A DNA stretch of 64,000 nucleotides, taken from positions 46,001-110,000 of the forward strand of contig RQOL01000927.1 in NCBI GenBank assembly GCA_013076295.1. The letters are read 5' to 3'. A program made the position numbers and the translations under genes. Under the pieces are notes generated by a model that did not search any database, was not told the DNA's origin, and saw only the letters and a program-made list of their open reading frames with translations. Of the stretch, positions 11,825 to 23,195 are shown in pieces; within the stretch, counting starts at the first letter, position 1; every line of letters begins with the position of its first letter. The stretch is from Sanderia malayensis (lineage: Eukaryota > Cnidaria > Scyphozoa > Semaeostomeae > Pelagiidae).

Positions 11825-13850
11825 GGCTAGACTCACTACATTGCGCCCCTGTGCCTCGCTTGTTTTTACTCGCTCGTTTGAGGGACTTATGGACTTACAG
11901 CTCAAAAAGTGGAAAAAACTCTTCGTGGCGACAAATTTTTGTCGCCCCAATCAGATTGCAGCATTTGGCTTTTAGACAATAGCTAATGTTTACTTTGACC
12001 AATCATGTTCAATCACAATTTAGGCCAAGAAAAATGAGGTTTAGCTCGATATTTAGAACGGACCAACCTGGACTATAAGAAATTGCGTGGCATCAATTTT
12101 TAACTCAACAACAAATGGCGGGAAAATGCCGAAGCTGTGACAGAAGTTAAAAAGAATGTAAACTCAATAAATTTTCGTGCTCTTTCGAGAAATGCTGAAA
12201 AAAGTCTTCGTTAATTGTCTGTTTTTGTATCTGGGTCGCGTACAAGCTAAGGTAAAAGCTGCTTTTCGTTGAATAATCGCATTTCATTAGGACTTGTTGT
12301 ATTCATGATTATGAGAAAAAACTTGCGTGGATTCACAGAATTTGTTAACCTGCGTGGATTCACAACCACTTAAGAAATTGTATTATTAAATGTGAGATTT
12401 TATCCTAATAATGTTATTAATAAGAACAATTGTTCTTTAGTTACATGCACGTCAAAATTCAAAATAACTTCTCTAATTAATTCAAAGCAAATGCTGTAAT
12501 ATCTATCAAAGCTTCTTCTTCCAGCTCCGTAACAAAAAGTTAAATTAGAAATTAAGGTTCATTAAAGATTGTTAATTCTTTCTTCTTCCTTCAGCTGACC
12601 ATCAATCTAGGGTTTAATTTGTGAATGTAGCAATGAAAATAATTATTTTCCATTGTTCATAAGATAGCCCAAAAATTAATTGGTCGGCTCGTAAACTCAA
12701 AGGCCTAAACATATTTATCAAACATGAAGCCAAATCAAACAACCGCAACCGCTGGTAGTTTGCAAAATCCAAAGTTCAACTGATCAAATCTAACTTCTAG
12801 AAAGTGCCACGCTTAAACTGGGTCGTAAAGGTCACTGTCTGGCATCCCGTACTAAGTCCTAGTAAGTAAATTAGGGTCAACTTGCCCAATGACGCAAGAT
12901 TCAATGGGCTTGCCAGAGAAAAGAGCAAAAAATGAAGTTCTGTCATCAGGTAATTAACTGAGATTAACACAAAGTTCGAATTACAGAGGTTTTTTCTTGG
13001 AAGAGACAAAAATATATGGTCGAATTACAGAAAGTTCGAGTTACAGAGGTTCGAATTGTAGAGGTTTTTTTCAAGGGTTTGTTAGGAATTTTTCAAGGGA
13101 CCGCAGAATTTTGTTCGAACTACTAAAAGTTCGAATTACACGAGTTCGAATTAGACAGAGTTGACTGTAAGGCCCTGTTTATTTGAGCAAAATTATCCCA
13201 CCTTCCATCCTACGAGCTGAGAGGTGAGATCCGATCATTTCATACTGTCCTTTATATTTTTCACATTGCGTTTATATGAGAAACGATTTATCCCAGTGAA
13301 GTGAGACCCTGCTCTCAGCCAGTCGGATCTTACCTGGGAGGGATGAGAATTTTCCATGTAAACCCAAAACAGCCTGAGAGGTGGGATAAAATCAGCTTTT
13401 GTGCCCAAGCGCTAATTTAGTGCAAAAGAGCCGAATAGAGGCTACAGGCTGGAAGGTGAGATAAAAGTATCATATAAAGACACGCTGATTTCATCCCACC
13501 TCTCAGCTCGTAGGCTGGAAGGTGGGATAATTTTGCTCATATAAACAGGGCCTAAATTGGAAACGAAAAATTAAACTTACTTGTTTCTATACTTCCAAAT
13601 AAAAAACAGCGACATGCAACCATTTACATATTTCTTTTCAAAGAATATGAAAACTTATTCAGAAGCGGCAACAAAGCAAAATATTGACATTTTCGCGTCC
13701 CCGGCATATTTCCAAATTCCAAGTTTTAATCTTGCAGCATTCCATCAGAACGAGGCGGCACATTTTTCCAACAGTAAATCTAGAAGTCCCTTGTGTTGAG
13801 CGAGTTGCGAGCGAGGCACAGGGACGCAATGTAATGAGTCTACCCAATGG
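11825..13850. mobile_element. Possible ~2-kb element bounded by inverted repeats
   Basis: GACTCACTACATTGCG followed by CCCTGTGCCTCGC near 11,830 recurs inverted at 13,800-13,845 (GCGAGGCACAGGGACGCAAT). This suggests one element with ~70-bp diverged ends in the RTK intron between exons 10 and 9. No transposase is visible between them, and a Harbinger-like MITE is nested inside. Confidence 0.4.
13171..13552. mobile_element. Harbinger-like MITE
   Basis: A 382-bp element with long terminal inverted repeats starting GGCCCTGTTTAT and ending ATAAACAGGGCC. Homology extends about 60 bp inward at both ends. It is flanked by TAA at 13,168-13,170 and 13,553-13,555. A 3-bp TWA target is typical of PIF/Harbinger. 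Confidence 0.8.
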
Positions 13851-14079
13851 CTACCCTTACACCAATCACAATCAGCATCACGACATGTGCATCTTCCTCC
13901 ACAGTAGCAATGTGCGCAAATACCCCTACCCTGAGGCTACTCTGTCAAACAACTCACATTAAGTTTATGAAACTCGTGTTACACTCCAGCCATTCGCATT
14001 TACTGCAGCAAAAGTGAAAGCCCAAGAAGGTCTAAATAGTTGATCAGTAGAAAATGAATTACTTCAATACTTACACATC

Positions 14080-17068
14080 TAGACAGGGAAATTGTCGTGA
14101 CAAACTAAGCAAGTGCCTAATACCAAATCTGACTTCAAAATATGGTTGTATATGGGTGACTGATTGATTTTCCGAGATGGGCCCAACAAAATTATTCCAG
14201 GAAGTCATGTGATCGATGACGTCAATAATCGATAATAATCTTTCATATATACGGCTATAACTTTTTAAATACCCCGCCTATGACAATGAAAATAGTCAAT
14301 AAATGTTCAGCGTACGATTGCCTTTCATTTGATATATAAAATTCTAACTTTTGCTGATGTCATCATTTTTCTGATGATGTCATCACTTTTTAAAAAATTT
14401 AATTAGTTTGGTTTCCAGAGCTCGTAAAGACAATAGTCGGGGATTTTCTACATTTGAGTATACATGTTGAGCTTTTGATACGTAGCATTTGTATTTCTTC
14501 GTGATATATACTTTTTCTTGGATATTTTCGTCATTTTATAAATTTGTTTTTGAAACTGCCTAATGTAATGATGTAGACAGGGAGTTCCTTGTAACAATCT
14601 GGCAAAGTGTGGAACCTTTGATTTTACTTCAGATTCGGGTAATTAAAGGTCGGGAGATTATTTTTAGACTTGGGTACATTTTTATAAAACAATAGAAGTC
14701 ACGTGATTGATGATGTCAGCATTTCCAGTCAGCCAAAACTTTACTCCCCAATATTGAAAAATAAACTATGCCATTTTGTTAAGCACCCAAAAAAAGCAAA
14801 AAATTATAAAGCAGCACTACTATCGGACTTACCGATATCGAGTTATCCGTAGTTAAATTATGTGTCATGTGACAAACATAGCGGATCTGTGATTTTGAAA
14901 CATTGATATCAATGATGATTCCGGGCGATTTTTCTAAATGGTAATGTATACGCTTGAATACGAGGCATTTTTGATGACTTCCGTGAGGTATCTTAGGCAT
15001 GCAAAGCCCTACTTATTTCCTGTTATGCTACATGTTCACGACTAAATGACCAAAACTATCTTTGAAATTTAAAAGTAAAGAAAAAAATTTGGATGGTCTG
15101 TGGTAGCCACTCATCTAATTATGTGTATCGTAACCGAAAATTGTAGTAAGACGTGTATCGTAGCCCAAAATTGCACGGATAGCTGGCAAAGATTGCATAG
15201 ATAGCTGAACCACAAATTGCAAAAATTGCATAGATAGCTGAACCACTTGCAGTTTTGTAAATGCCCATACAAGGAGTATCAGCAAACCCGTATCTTTAGA
15301 GACAATGACCACATCTGTGTTTTGCATTATGGCATGAAGAACCAAGCGTGTATAAGCCTCCTCATGGTTACATGCATGCAGAAAAGAAAAGTGACTTGAT
15401 TCTTCTCAACTTTGTACGTTTTGTTTTCTTCTGTCACTATGAAAAGGTAGCTGAGACATTTTCTTCCATCTTCACTCTGCAGAAGTTTTGATATCAGCTT
15501 GACAAGACTATTCTTGGTTTCGCCATTGTGAGAGCTGTTTTTTCGGTTTTAATGTCTTAACTGGGGCTAAGTCATCAACCAACCATCATCCAGATTCCGA
15601 GCGATCAAAAGGAGCCATATGCAAGCTTTCATTTGGAAAAGATGTTATTTGGAACATATTGACCGCATTTTGTAGGAAGAAAATGGATGGAAATATGAAG
15701 GAAAAAGCTTAATACCAAAGTGATTTTCAGGGCCACGGCTTCCTCCAGCATTGACAAGAAAAAGGCACCGCCAGAAAACCCAAACCAAAAACGAAGCCGA
15801 TGCAGATGAAGAAGCGAGTGGAAGTGATGAAAAATGTGACAGAAAAGAAGACGGAAAGGAAAAAAGAAACAGGCGATCAACCCGGCAACTACATAAAGCA
15901 TTTACGAAGGAGATGATGAGCAAGAAGACGCAGTTTCTTCAGAGCAACAAACCAAATCGGAACCTTCTCTTAGTATGGAAGAACATGAAAGTGACTGAGA
16001 AGTTTCTGATTTTATGTCGAGTGACAATTAATTAGATGAGTGGCTACCACAGAATATCCAAATTTTTTCTTTACTTTTAAATTTCAAAGATAGTTTTGGT
16101 CATTTAGTCGTGAGCATGTAGCATAACAGGAAACAAGTAGGGCTTTGCATGCCTAAGATACCTCAAGGAAGTCATCAAAAATGCCTCGCATTCAAGCGTA
16201 TACATTACCATTTAGAAAAATCGCCCGGAATCATCATTGATATCAATGTTTCAAAATCACAGATCCGCTATGTTTGTCACATGACACATAATTTAACTAC
16301 GGATAACTCGATATCGGTAAGTCCGATAGTAGTGCTGTTTTATAATTTTTTGCATTTTTTGGGTGCTTAACAAAATGGCATAGTTTATTTTTAATATTGG
16401 GGAGTAAAGTTTTGGCTGACCGGAAATGCTGACATCGTCGATCACGTGACTTCTATTGTTTTATAAAAATGTACCCAAGTCTAAAAATAATCGCCCGACC
16501 TTTAATTACCCGAATCCGAAGTAAAATCAAAGGTTCGGCACTTTGCCAGATTGTTACAAGGAACTCCCTGTCTACATCATTACATTAGGCAGTTTCAAAA
16601 ACAACTTTATAAAATGACAAAAATATCGAAGAAAAAGTATATATCACGAAGAAATACAAATGCCACGTATCAAAAGCTCAACATGTATACTCAAATGTAG
16701 AAAATCCCCGACTATTGTCTTTGCGAGCTCTGGAAACCAAACTAATTAAATTTTTTAAAAAGTGATGACGTCATCAGAAAAATGATGACATCAGCAAACG
16801 TTAGAATTTTATATATCAAATGAAAGGCAATCGTACGCTGAACTTTTATTGACTATTTTCATTGTCATAAGCGGAGTATTTAAAAAGTTATAGCCGTTTA
16901 CATGAAAGATTTTTAGCGACTCTTGACGTCATCGATCACATGACTTCCTGGAATAATTATTTTGGGCCCATCTCGGAAAATCAATCAGTCACCCATATAC
17001 AACCATATTTTGAAGTCAGACTTGGTATTAGGCACTTGCTTAGTTTGTCACAACAATTTCCCTGTCTA
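14080..17068 (-). mobile_element. DNA transposon with ~1.04-kb terminal inverted repeats, Academ-like
   Basis: Ends are TAGACAGGG and CCCTGTCTA. The arms 14,080 to about 15,121 and about 16,029-17,068 are inverted copies of each other, near-identical over most of their length. The target ATC is duplicated at 14,077-14,079 and 17,069-17,071. The ~900-bp core keeps a transposase remnant on the minus strand near 15,365-15,236. A 3-bp duplication with an XPG/PIN-like remnant recalls the Academ superfamily, but this assignment is tentative. It sits inside exon 9 of the receptor gene. Confidence 0.8.
15115..15540 (-). pseudogene. Remnant of a transposon nuclease/transposase
   Basis: The minus strand shows HEEAYTRLVLHAIMQ then DVVIVSKDTGLLILL. 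This resembles a pattern seen in many cnidarian and fish transposon proteins (HEEADTR...LHA followed by DTDVL), which in turn looks like the acidic-residue layout of XPG/PIN nucleases. Two of the usual Asp residues are altered (AYTR for ADTR and DTG for DTD). At least one frameshift lies upstream near 15,370. It is part of the 14,080-17,068 element and is not functional. Confidence 0.5.
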
Positions 17069-17140
17069 ATCACTCTGTGAAGTTGATATTCCATCAAGAA
17101 GTGATTTGATGGCCATCCACTTGATAGGGAACCTGCCACC
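17069..17140 (-). pseudogene. RTK exon 9: activation segment, cut by a transposon
   Basis: Reads GGRFPIKWMAIKSLLDGIST then SQSD, matching the FGFR activation-segment end. The usual APE motif is AIK. The exon stops at GAT, and its last two bases (GT) and donor GTAAGT are found at 14,076-14,069, beyond a 2,989-bp insertion. Removing the insertion and one GAT restores SDVWSF in frame with exon 10. Confidence 0.85.
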
Positions 17141-17253
17141 CTGAAAATAACAATTAACACATTTCATTACAAAACAGTAAGAAACTTATTCCCGAACTAA
17201 ATATACAAAAGAAATATGGGTACAAAAAGTAAGCGAATAAAACTGGAAAAGAC

Positions 17254-17382
17254 CTGGCTCTTCTTAAAGTATTGATCTTGGTTCTGGATGTCTCGAGCGA
17301 ATCCAAAATCGCTTATCCTACATATTAGATTTGTGTGCGGCGCAACGAGGATGTTGCGTGCGGCCAAATTTCGATGAATAAC
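17254..17382 (-). CDS. RTK exon 8: catalytic loop with HRN, and DFG
   Basis: A 129-bp exon reading VIHRNLAARNILVAP and later RISDFGFARDIQ. The magnesium-binding DFG is intact, but the catalytic-base Asp of HRD is Asn (codon AAT, complement of 17,368-17,370). In known kinases this change abolishes or nearly abolishes phosphotransfer, so the product would be a pseudokinase even before the later damage. Confidence 0.8.
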
Positions 17383-17534
17383 CTACAAAGTCAATGGGAA
17401 ATAGTCTTGCAAGCATTTACCAGATGAAGCTTAACAGGAAAGAATTTAAAAAGCAAGCAGGAAGGAACTTAAGGTCAAGCTCTATTTCTCCACTCGACCA
17501 ACTGTAAACAATGAAGTCAATTACACATTTTGAC

Positions 17535-17839
17535 CTTGAAGGCTGCCAAGTACTGCATTCCAGTAGCAATTTGCCATGCAAACGTCAAAAGCATTTTTGC
17601 TGTCATCTCGGAGCTTGGAGAATCACCATATGTTGCACTGTAATATCCTTCATTGATACCGCGGCTGTTTTGCAGGAATCCTTGCAAATCTCCGTGAAAG
17701 CAGTATTCGACTATGATCATCAATGGCTCAGAGCGCGTGCAGCAACCAAGAAGGTTGACAACGTTGGGATGCTGGGGGAGCAGCTTCAACATGTCCAACT
17801 CTGCATGGAGATCCTTTCTTGCACATTCATCGTCACTGT
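17535..17839 (-). CDS. RTK exon 7: N-lobe, hinge and kinase insert
   Basis: A 305-bp exon starting phase 1. It carries AELDMLKLLPQHPNVVNLLG (alpha-C Glu present), LMIIVEYCFHGDLQGFL for the hinge, a kinase insert, and LTFAWQIATGMQYLA before the catalytic loop. The exon ends TTCAAG|GTCAAA. Order and spacing match FGFR-type kinases. Confidence 0.8.
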
Positions 17840-17984
17840 CTGCAAGGAAACAACAAAATGACAATCATCATTATCCATTGCTTCAAATTCAAGTATAAAC
17901 ATATCGTACTGATTAAAAGTATGGTATGTTCCAAAGGACCATAGGTTCTATCCAGCACTATGAAACAGTACTAGCTGGACGCGC

Positions 17985-18486
17985 TGGTGTACGCTCGCTT
18001 CCCGGAGGGGGCAAGTGAAAAAACTTAATGTGGCTGGCGGACTTCGTGCGCTGCATTCGCTGACGCTCATGCCCCTCTCAACCCCACTTACAATGGGTTA
18101 GCTCGCTGCGCTCGCCTGTGGTTGGCGCACTTCGTGCCCTGCACTCCCTGACGCTCATGCCCCTTTCAACCCCACCTACAATGGGTTAGCTCGCTGCGCT
18201 CGCCTGTGGTTGGCGCACTTCGTGCGCTGCATTCGCTAACGCTCATGCCCCTTTCAACCCCACCTACAATGGGTTAGCTCGCTGCGCTCGCCTGTGGTTG
18301 GCGCAACTTCGTGCGCTGCATTCGCTAACGCTCATGCCCCTTTCAACCCCACTTACAATGGGTTAGCTCGCTGCGTTCGCCTGTGGTTGGCTCACGTCGT
18401 GGGCTGCACTCGCTGACGCTCATGCCCCTTTCAACCCCACCTACAATGGGTTAGCTCGCTGCGCTTGCCTGTGGTTGGCGTACTTC
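17985..18486. repeat. 88-bp GC-rich minisatellite in an intron
   Basis: Five to six copies of an 88-bp unit containing GGGTTAGCTCGCTGCGCTCG and CCCCTTTCAACCCCAC. GGGTTA recurs at spacing 88, ending at 18,100, 18,188, 18,276, 18,365 and 18,453. It lies in the RTK intron between exons 7 and 6. Confidence 0.85.
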
Positions 18487-19154
18487 ATGCACTTTGTGCG
18501 TTCACGTGAAGTCGCGAAAGAGCCAATCAAATTACAGCAAAATGCGAAACGGGTCACGTGAAGAGCGAATAGTCTGTTCGAAAATGGAGTTCGGGACACG
18601 AATTTAGAAGTTTCGCCAGCGTAAACCGTAGTTTTTTCCCAATAGCACAATTAGCAGAATAATTAATGGAATAATTCAATAATTAGGGAGAAATTCGAAA
18701 AACAAAATCCATTACCCTGGTTAAAATAATAAATTAACCATTCGGTGTGAATTTGATTGCCATATACCCACATACAAAAAAGCCTTTATGATCACACAGT
18801 TTGCCATTTCGGCCCATTGTTTTTGGGCGTTCAACCTATTGTTTCGGGTCGAATATATTGTTTTTGGCAGGGAAAGTGCGTCATCATGTGACCTCAGCAG
18901 AATAGTAGTATTAGATGTTAAGAGCTCCATAAGTCAACAACAGGTTACAAATCATTGCAAGCTTTATGAATTACTCAACTTCTCCAGCATTGTCCCTTCT
19001 CTTGTGATTTTCACTGGCTATGCTTTATTCGTGTACAAAAGCCTGGGAATGTTGTTATCCTAAATCCCCGAGGAACACAAATCTCTATAAACTCTTAGTG
19101 TCCGAGCAATTAAGCACACTCAAAGAACAAACAAACAGGCAAATAAACGCATAC

Positions 19155-19368
19155 CTTTAATCATTTTAACGGCGCATTTCACTCTGCCCAGCAAGCCTCG
19201 AATGCCGAGAGCATCTCCTTTCATAACCTTGCCGAAAGGTCCCGTTTTAAGCACAGTGCTAAGTCGGAGACGATCTCTAGGGAACTCCCATTGATCCACT
19301 CTGCTCATCAATGGTATTGTCTCAACTGTTTCTGATGGCATGGCAGAGAGGCGTCGACTATCTGGAGG
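19155..19368 (-). CDS. RTK exon 6: juxtamembrane and glycine loop
   Basis: Contains WEFPRDRLRLSTVLKTGPFGKV and later VKCAVKMIKG. The ATP-anchoring Lys (AVK) is present. The glycine loop reads KTGPFGKV where active kinases have GxGxFGxV, so its first Gly is missing. The donor AAAG|GTATGC is phase 1, and joining to exon 7 gives AVKMIKDSDDE in frame. Confidence 0.75.
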
Positions 19369-19664
19369 CTGTGCAATAAAATAGTACATCGTTACAGAAA
19401 CAGTTTAGACTGGCTATGAACTGAACTATAAACTGTAATCATCATCACCATCATCATTGCATCATAAGTTCCGTAAACGGATATGGGCCATAACCATTCT
19501 TAAAGTATGGTGTTTCCAACCTAGCACGATCTCTGGCCACTGCAATGACAACTCAATAAAGCAAAATTGTACATAACTAACTGCCCTCGAAGACGTGTTA
19601 AATTTTCGAGGAGTCAGAGAGGAGACTCAATAAAGCTTTAACGGCAGATAGAAGTTCCACTCAC

Positions 19665-19868
19665 CGCTATAGATCCATTCTCCATACTAATAGGCCCACT
19701 GCCGGGGATTGATGGCACCTGCCTTTGAAAATTCTTCTGCAGCTGTCTAACCAGGCAGAAAACGAAGAAAACAACAAAAATCATTCCAAGAAGTACACCA
19801 GCAATAATTCCTATTAATGTTTCCAGGCCATTGATGTAGAGAATGGTTTTCACTTTTTTCACGCTGCT
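19665..19868 (-). CDS. RTK exon 5: transmembrane segment
   Basis: A 204-bp exon. The membrane helix is LIGIIAGVLLGMIFVVFFVF, followed by basic CLVRQLQKNFQR, as expected for a type I receptor with an inside-facing positive edge. The donor ATAGCG|GTGAGT joins the next exon in frame. Confidence 0.75.
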
Positions 19869-20325
19869 CTGCATCGAAGAAGTTGGTACGGAAAAAATAA
19901 CCAGAAACACAAGATGACATGAAAATCGAATGATTACATATATTGACTTGAATGGCAAAGTAAGGAACCTAAATGGGGCGCAAAAGAGTTAATAAAGTAA
20001 GTAAAGTTTGTAGTCGATGCCCACCCAAAGGCTTTCTTTCCAACGGGTTGACAGGACTCCTGTCCCTATCCTATCTCTAAATTCCTCCAGTTATACCCTT
20101 TGCCCTTTTATTTTATTGCAGAGTATTTAGCTGAGAGGAAACAAGTAAGATTTCTCCAGTCCTTGGTATATGATCAGAATGAGAGTTCGTTAAGCCGGCG
20201 GAGCACAAAGGAAATTCAAAGGCTCCAAGTAATTAGTATGTTGTTCAGGAAGTTACTTTAGGGAGAGGTGAACGAAAATAATAAATGTCAATTATATAAG
20301 AGAATTAACGATAATAATAGCCTAC

Positions 20326-20626
20326 CAGACTGGGTAACTGGTCTTGCTTTGGTGTTAGTCGTATATTGGTGACTTTTTTCACTCACACCAACAGAGTTTT
20401 TTGCATAAACACGAAATGAGTAGATTGTGCTCGGCCGTAAATGCATGATCACGAACTTGACAACATTGGCAGGTCGGATTTCACGAGATATCCATACAGA
20501 TTTCCCCTTTCTCTTGTACTGAACAACGCACTCAAGAATCTTACTCCCACCATCTTCTGGCACATTCCACTGGACAACGGCCTTATCCGCATCCATTACC
20601 ACGGATTCTATGGACGGTCGTCCAGG
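20326..20626 (-). CDS. RTK exon 4: fibronectin type III domain
   Basis: A 301-bp exon ending phase 1 (TCTG|GTAGGC). FN3 landmarks in order are AVVQWNVPEDGGSKI, ECVVQYKRKGKSVW, LRPSTIYSFRVYAKNSVG. The acceptor read as CACACAAG|CCT gives phase 0 and clashes with the Ig exon's phase 1. Either a small exon was missed or the copy is damaged here. Confidence 0.75.
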
Positions 20627-20689
20627 CTTGTGTGGACGAAAAACATTGTAGTGCATTTTGCGTGTAGTTAGCTATTGCATTTCATAATG

Positions 20690-21064
20690 GCAAAAAATGT
20701 ACAGAAGACGAGATATTATGAGGCAAAAACAGGATGAAAAATGGAGAGTGGAAAGGAGGGGACAATAAAATATTGAAAGAGAGAAAGAAACCAGGGGAGA
20801 GAGGGGTTTCGCGAGAATAAAAAGAGGCTATGAAAGAAATGGAACAATGGGCTTCCCAGGAAAAAAAGAAACGGGGAACAAAGGGGAGGGAGAAAATGCA
20901 ATGGAATGCCGTACAGGGGAAAGAGAAGAGGAAATATGTTATAGAGAAGAGAGGGAAAAGAGGAGATGTAAAGAAAAAATCAACAAAAGTATTGATAAGA
21001 GCAGAAATTTAATGAACAATATCAACAAGATTACAGAAATGAATGGAGCGAGAGAAGAATGAAG
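20690..21064 (+). repeat. Polypurine tract within the intron
   Basis: About 370 bp of strongly purine-biased sequence (GGAAAGGAGGGG, GAGAGAAAGAAA and similar) lies in the intron between Ig and FN3 exons. It is polypyrimidine in the sense of the gene. No repeat unit or terminal repeats are visible. Confidence 0.7.
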
Positions 21065-21071
21065 AACTGAC

Positions 21072-21398
21072 GATGTCCAGTAATGTTGATCTTCTTGGTA
21101 GTAGACCCTTCCGAGTGTGCAGCAAGACATGTATAACTTTTCTTCCAATCGCTCACTGTCACAGAGTTGACGAACAAGGATACTTCTGCCCACTGATTTT
21201 CGTTGTCAATCTTTGTCTCTGTGCCACGATATTTCTGCTGATAGGATTTGCCACTGGTTACAGTAATAACCTTGCCGTCATCGAGTGGTATCATCCATTC
21301 TACGAGAGGAACTGGATAGCCGGTCCCTTTGCAAGTCAATTTTCCATTTGTGTCAACGTCAATACGTGGTGCAGATAGTGAGACGATTTCAGGAATGG
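21072..21398 (-). CDS. RTK exon 3: second Ig-like domain
   Basis: A 327-bp exon with acceptor TGTTTTCAG. The Ig hallmarks are GKLTCKGTGYPVP, VEWMIP and KSYTCLAAHSEGS. It joins exon 2 in phase. The donor is probably CATC|GTCAGT (phase 1), which does not match the phase of the FN3 exon as I read it. Confidence 0.7.
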
Positions 21399-21553
21399 CT
21401 GAAAACATAGACAATTTGTTAGTGAGCAATGACAGTGGTCTTCTCTCAGACAAATGTCGGTGCATAAGAACTGTCCTTTTCAGAGCTGTTAACAACGTCG
21501 CGTCTATTCATAATAAAGATCAGCTGATAATACATTTCCAAAATATAGAGGTA

Positions 21554-22020
21554 TACCGTAAATCCTCGAATAAACCCCCGGAGCTTATTTGCAAATATGA
21601 ATTTTTGGGTGGGGGCTTATTCGAGGGGAAGGCTTATTCAAGGGGGGGGCTTATTTAAGTTTTGCTTTTTCCTCGAATGTGGACAGAAAAAAGGACGACA
21701 TAAATTTCTCAATCAGCTAAAAGTTTTTCACAAAGCACTGTGTGGAAGATCTAACAAAAATTATAATTTGTTTATCGTCACAAAAATCGTGTTTCTTTTT
21801 GCTTTTTTGTCTCGAGTCAAAGGAAGTGATACTGTATAGCTATTGTCCTGTGGGGGCTTTCTCGAAATAACATGTTATTCTGCACTTATGCTCCCTGGAA
21901 TAAGACCCCATTGGGGGCTTATTTGAGGGGGGCTTATTTGCAAAAATGATTTTTAGGTGGGGGCTTAATCGAGGGAGTGGGCTTATTCGAACGTGGGGGC
22001 TTATTTGAGGATTTACGGTA
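21554..22020. mobile_element. 467-bp TIR element of the TACCGTAAATCCTCGAATAA family
   Basis: The terminal repeats TACCGTAAATCCTCGAATAA and TTATTTGAGGATTTACGGTA differ at one position. The interior repeats GGGGGCTTATTCGAGGGG-like blocks several times. No coding capacity is visible. It lies in the RTK intron between the two Ig exons. The target duplication is unclear, perhaps TA. Confidence 0.7.
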
Positions 22021-22207
22021 GGTCCCAAAACTCATATAACATGGTAAACATGAGGCATACATTATATGAATTTCATAACAAACATAACATTACTTCGTTT
22101 TGGGAGCCATTTCATATGAGGGTGACTTTTACAATGACGTATTCCAATAATCAACAATGAATTGCACAGGATGCACTGCAGTTTGCCATGTGAGTTAAAT
22201 AGCTTAC

Positions 22208-22480
22208 CTTTGACTTTAAGAAAAGCAGATTTTTCGACCTTTCCAGCTCGATTCCTGGCTGTACACGTGTATTTGGCCGTGTTAGTCAATCTTAGTTGTC
22301 TGAGTTTCAGCACGGAAACGAAACAAGTGGTCACGATTTTCCCGCGAATCCGTCGGCCATCTACCCTGCGCCATGTTATGTTTGCACTTCGCGTGGCGCT
22401 TACGTTGCACGTGATCTTCAGCCTGTCAGCCAAAGACCTCGTTTGGGTCATTGGAGTCAGTGAGGTGATTATTGGTGGAA
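22208..22480 (-). CDS. RTK exon 2: Ig-like domain
   Basis: A 273-bp phase 1-1 exon with acceptor CACGTAG and donor AAAG|GTAAGC. It shows the Ig pattern: LKITCNVSA for the first Cys, an ITWRRVDG Trp, and TAKYTCTARNRAG for the second Cys. The domain is extracellular, and in FGFR-type receptors such domains bind ligand. Confidence 0.75.
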
Positions 22481-23195
22481 CTACGTGTAGCAAAAAAAGA
22501 AAATTCATTTGAAAATACTTCAAGCTCTAGAGGCTCTCAATAAAAATAATGCAGGTGTGCAGCATACGGTCATCAAGGCTCAAAACTGCAAATTTCAACT
22601 ACAAACGTCCAAAATGTCAGCCCGCTATGAACCTCAAAATGAAGAATCAGCCTCCTTCCCTCCCCCCAACGAGAAAAAATGACTGGGTTGGGATGAGTTC
22701 AGTTAGTAACACTCACCTTTCCCTCATGAAATTGACAAATCACTGTGAAATTAGCCGTTAAAACACAGTGTCATAGCAAATATGCAATTGTGTTTACACA
22801 AAATATTGATCACCATAAAAATTGGAGTGGTTGTTCGCAAAAACAAAACCCGTCGTCATTGCTGCATATACTACGCCAACTTCCAATATTTGGGTAGGTA
22901 TACCGTATAGCCAGTGCCTTACGAAAGATGCATCGCAAAGCACACAGAAGTCATATTGGGATAGTTGCGTTGGTATTTACTAATATCAGATCTTTCTTGT
23001 TGTATTTAAGCTGTACTGCTTATATCAAGTAAATGACTGCAGAAATGAATGTTTTTTCTTGTCAGCTAATTTTCTTTGTTCCCGATGGCCTTACCGAGAA
23101 ATGTTCTATTGCAATTAGACCCCTGTAACTTTAATCATTGAGATAATTATCACAATGGAATATAAATAAAACATTGCATTCAATTATTTTCTCAC

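Noticed and set aside
15629..16035. Open frames of ~90 codons on both strands in the core of the 14,080-17,068 element
   Set aside because: Low-complexity, overlapping in opposite directions, with no family resemblance. The credible coding trace is on the minus strand at 15,236-15,365.
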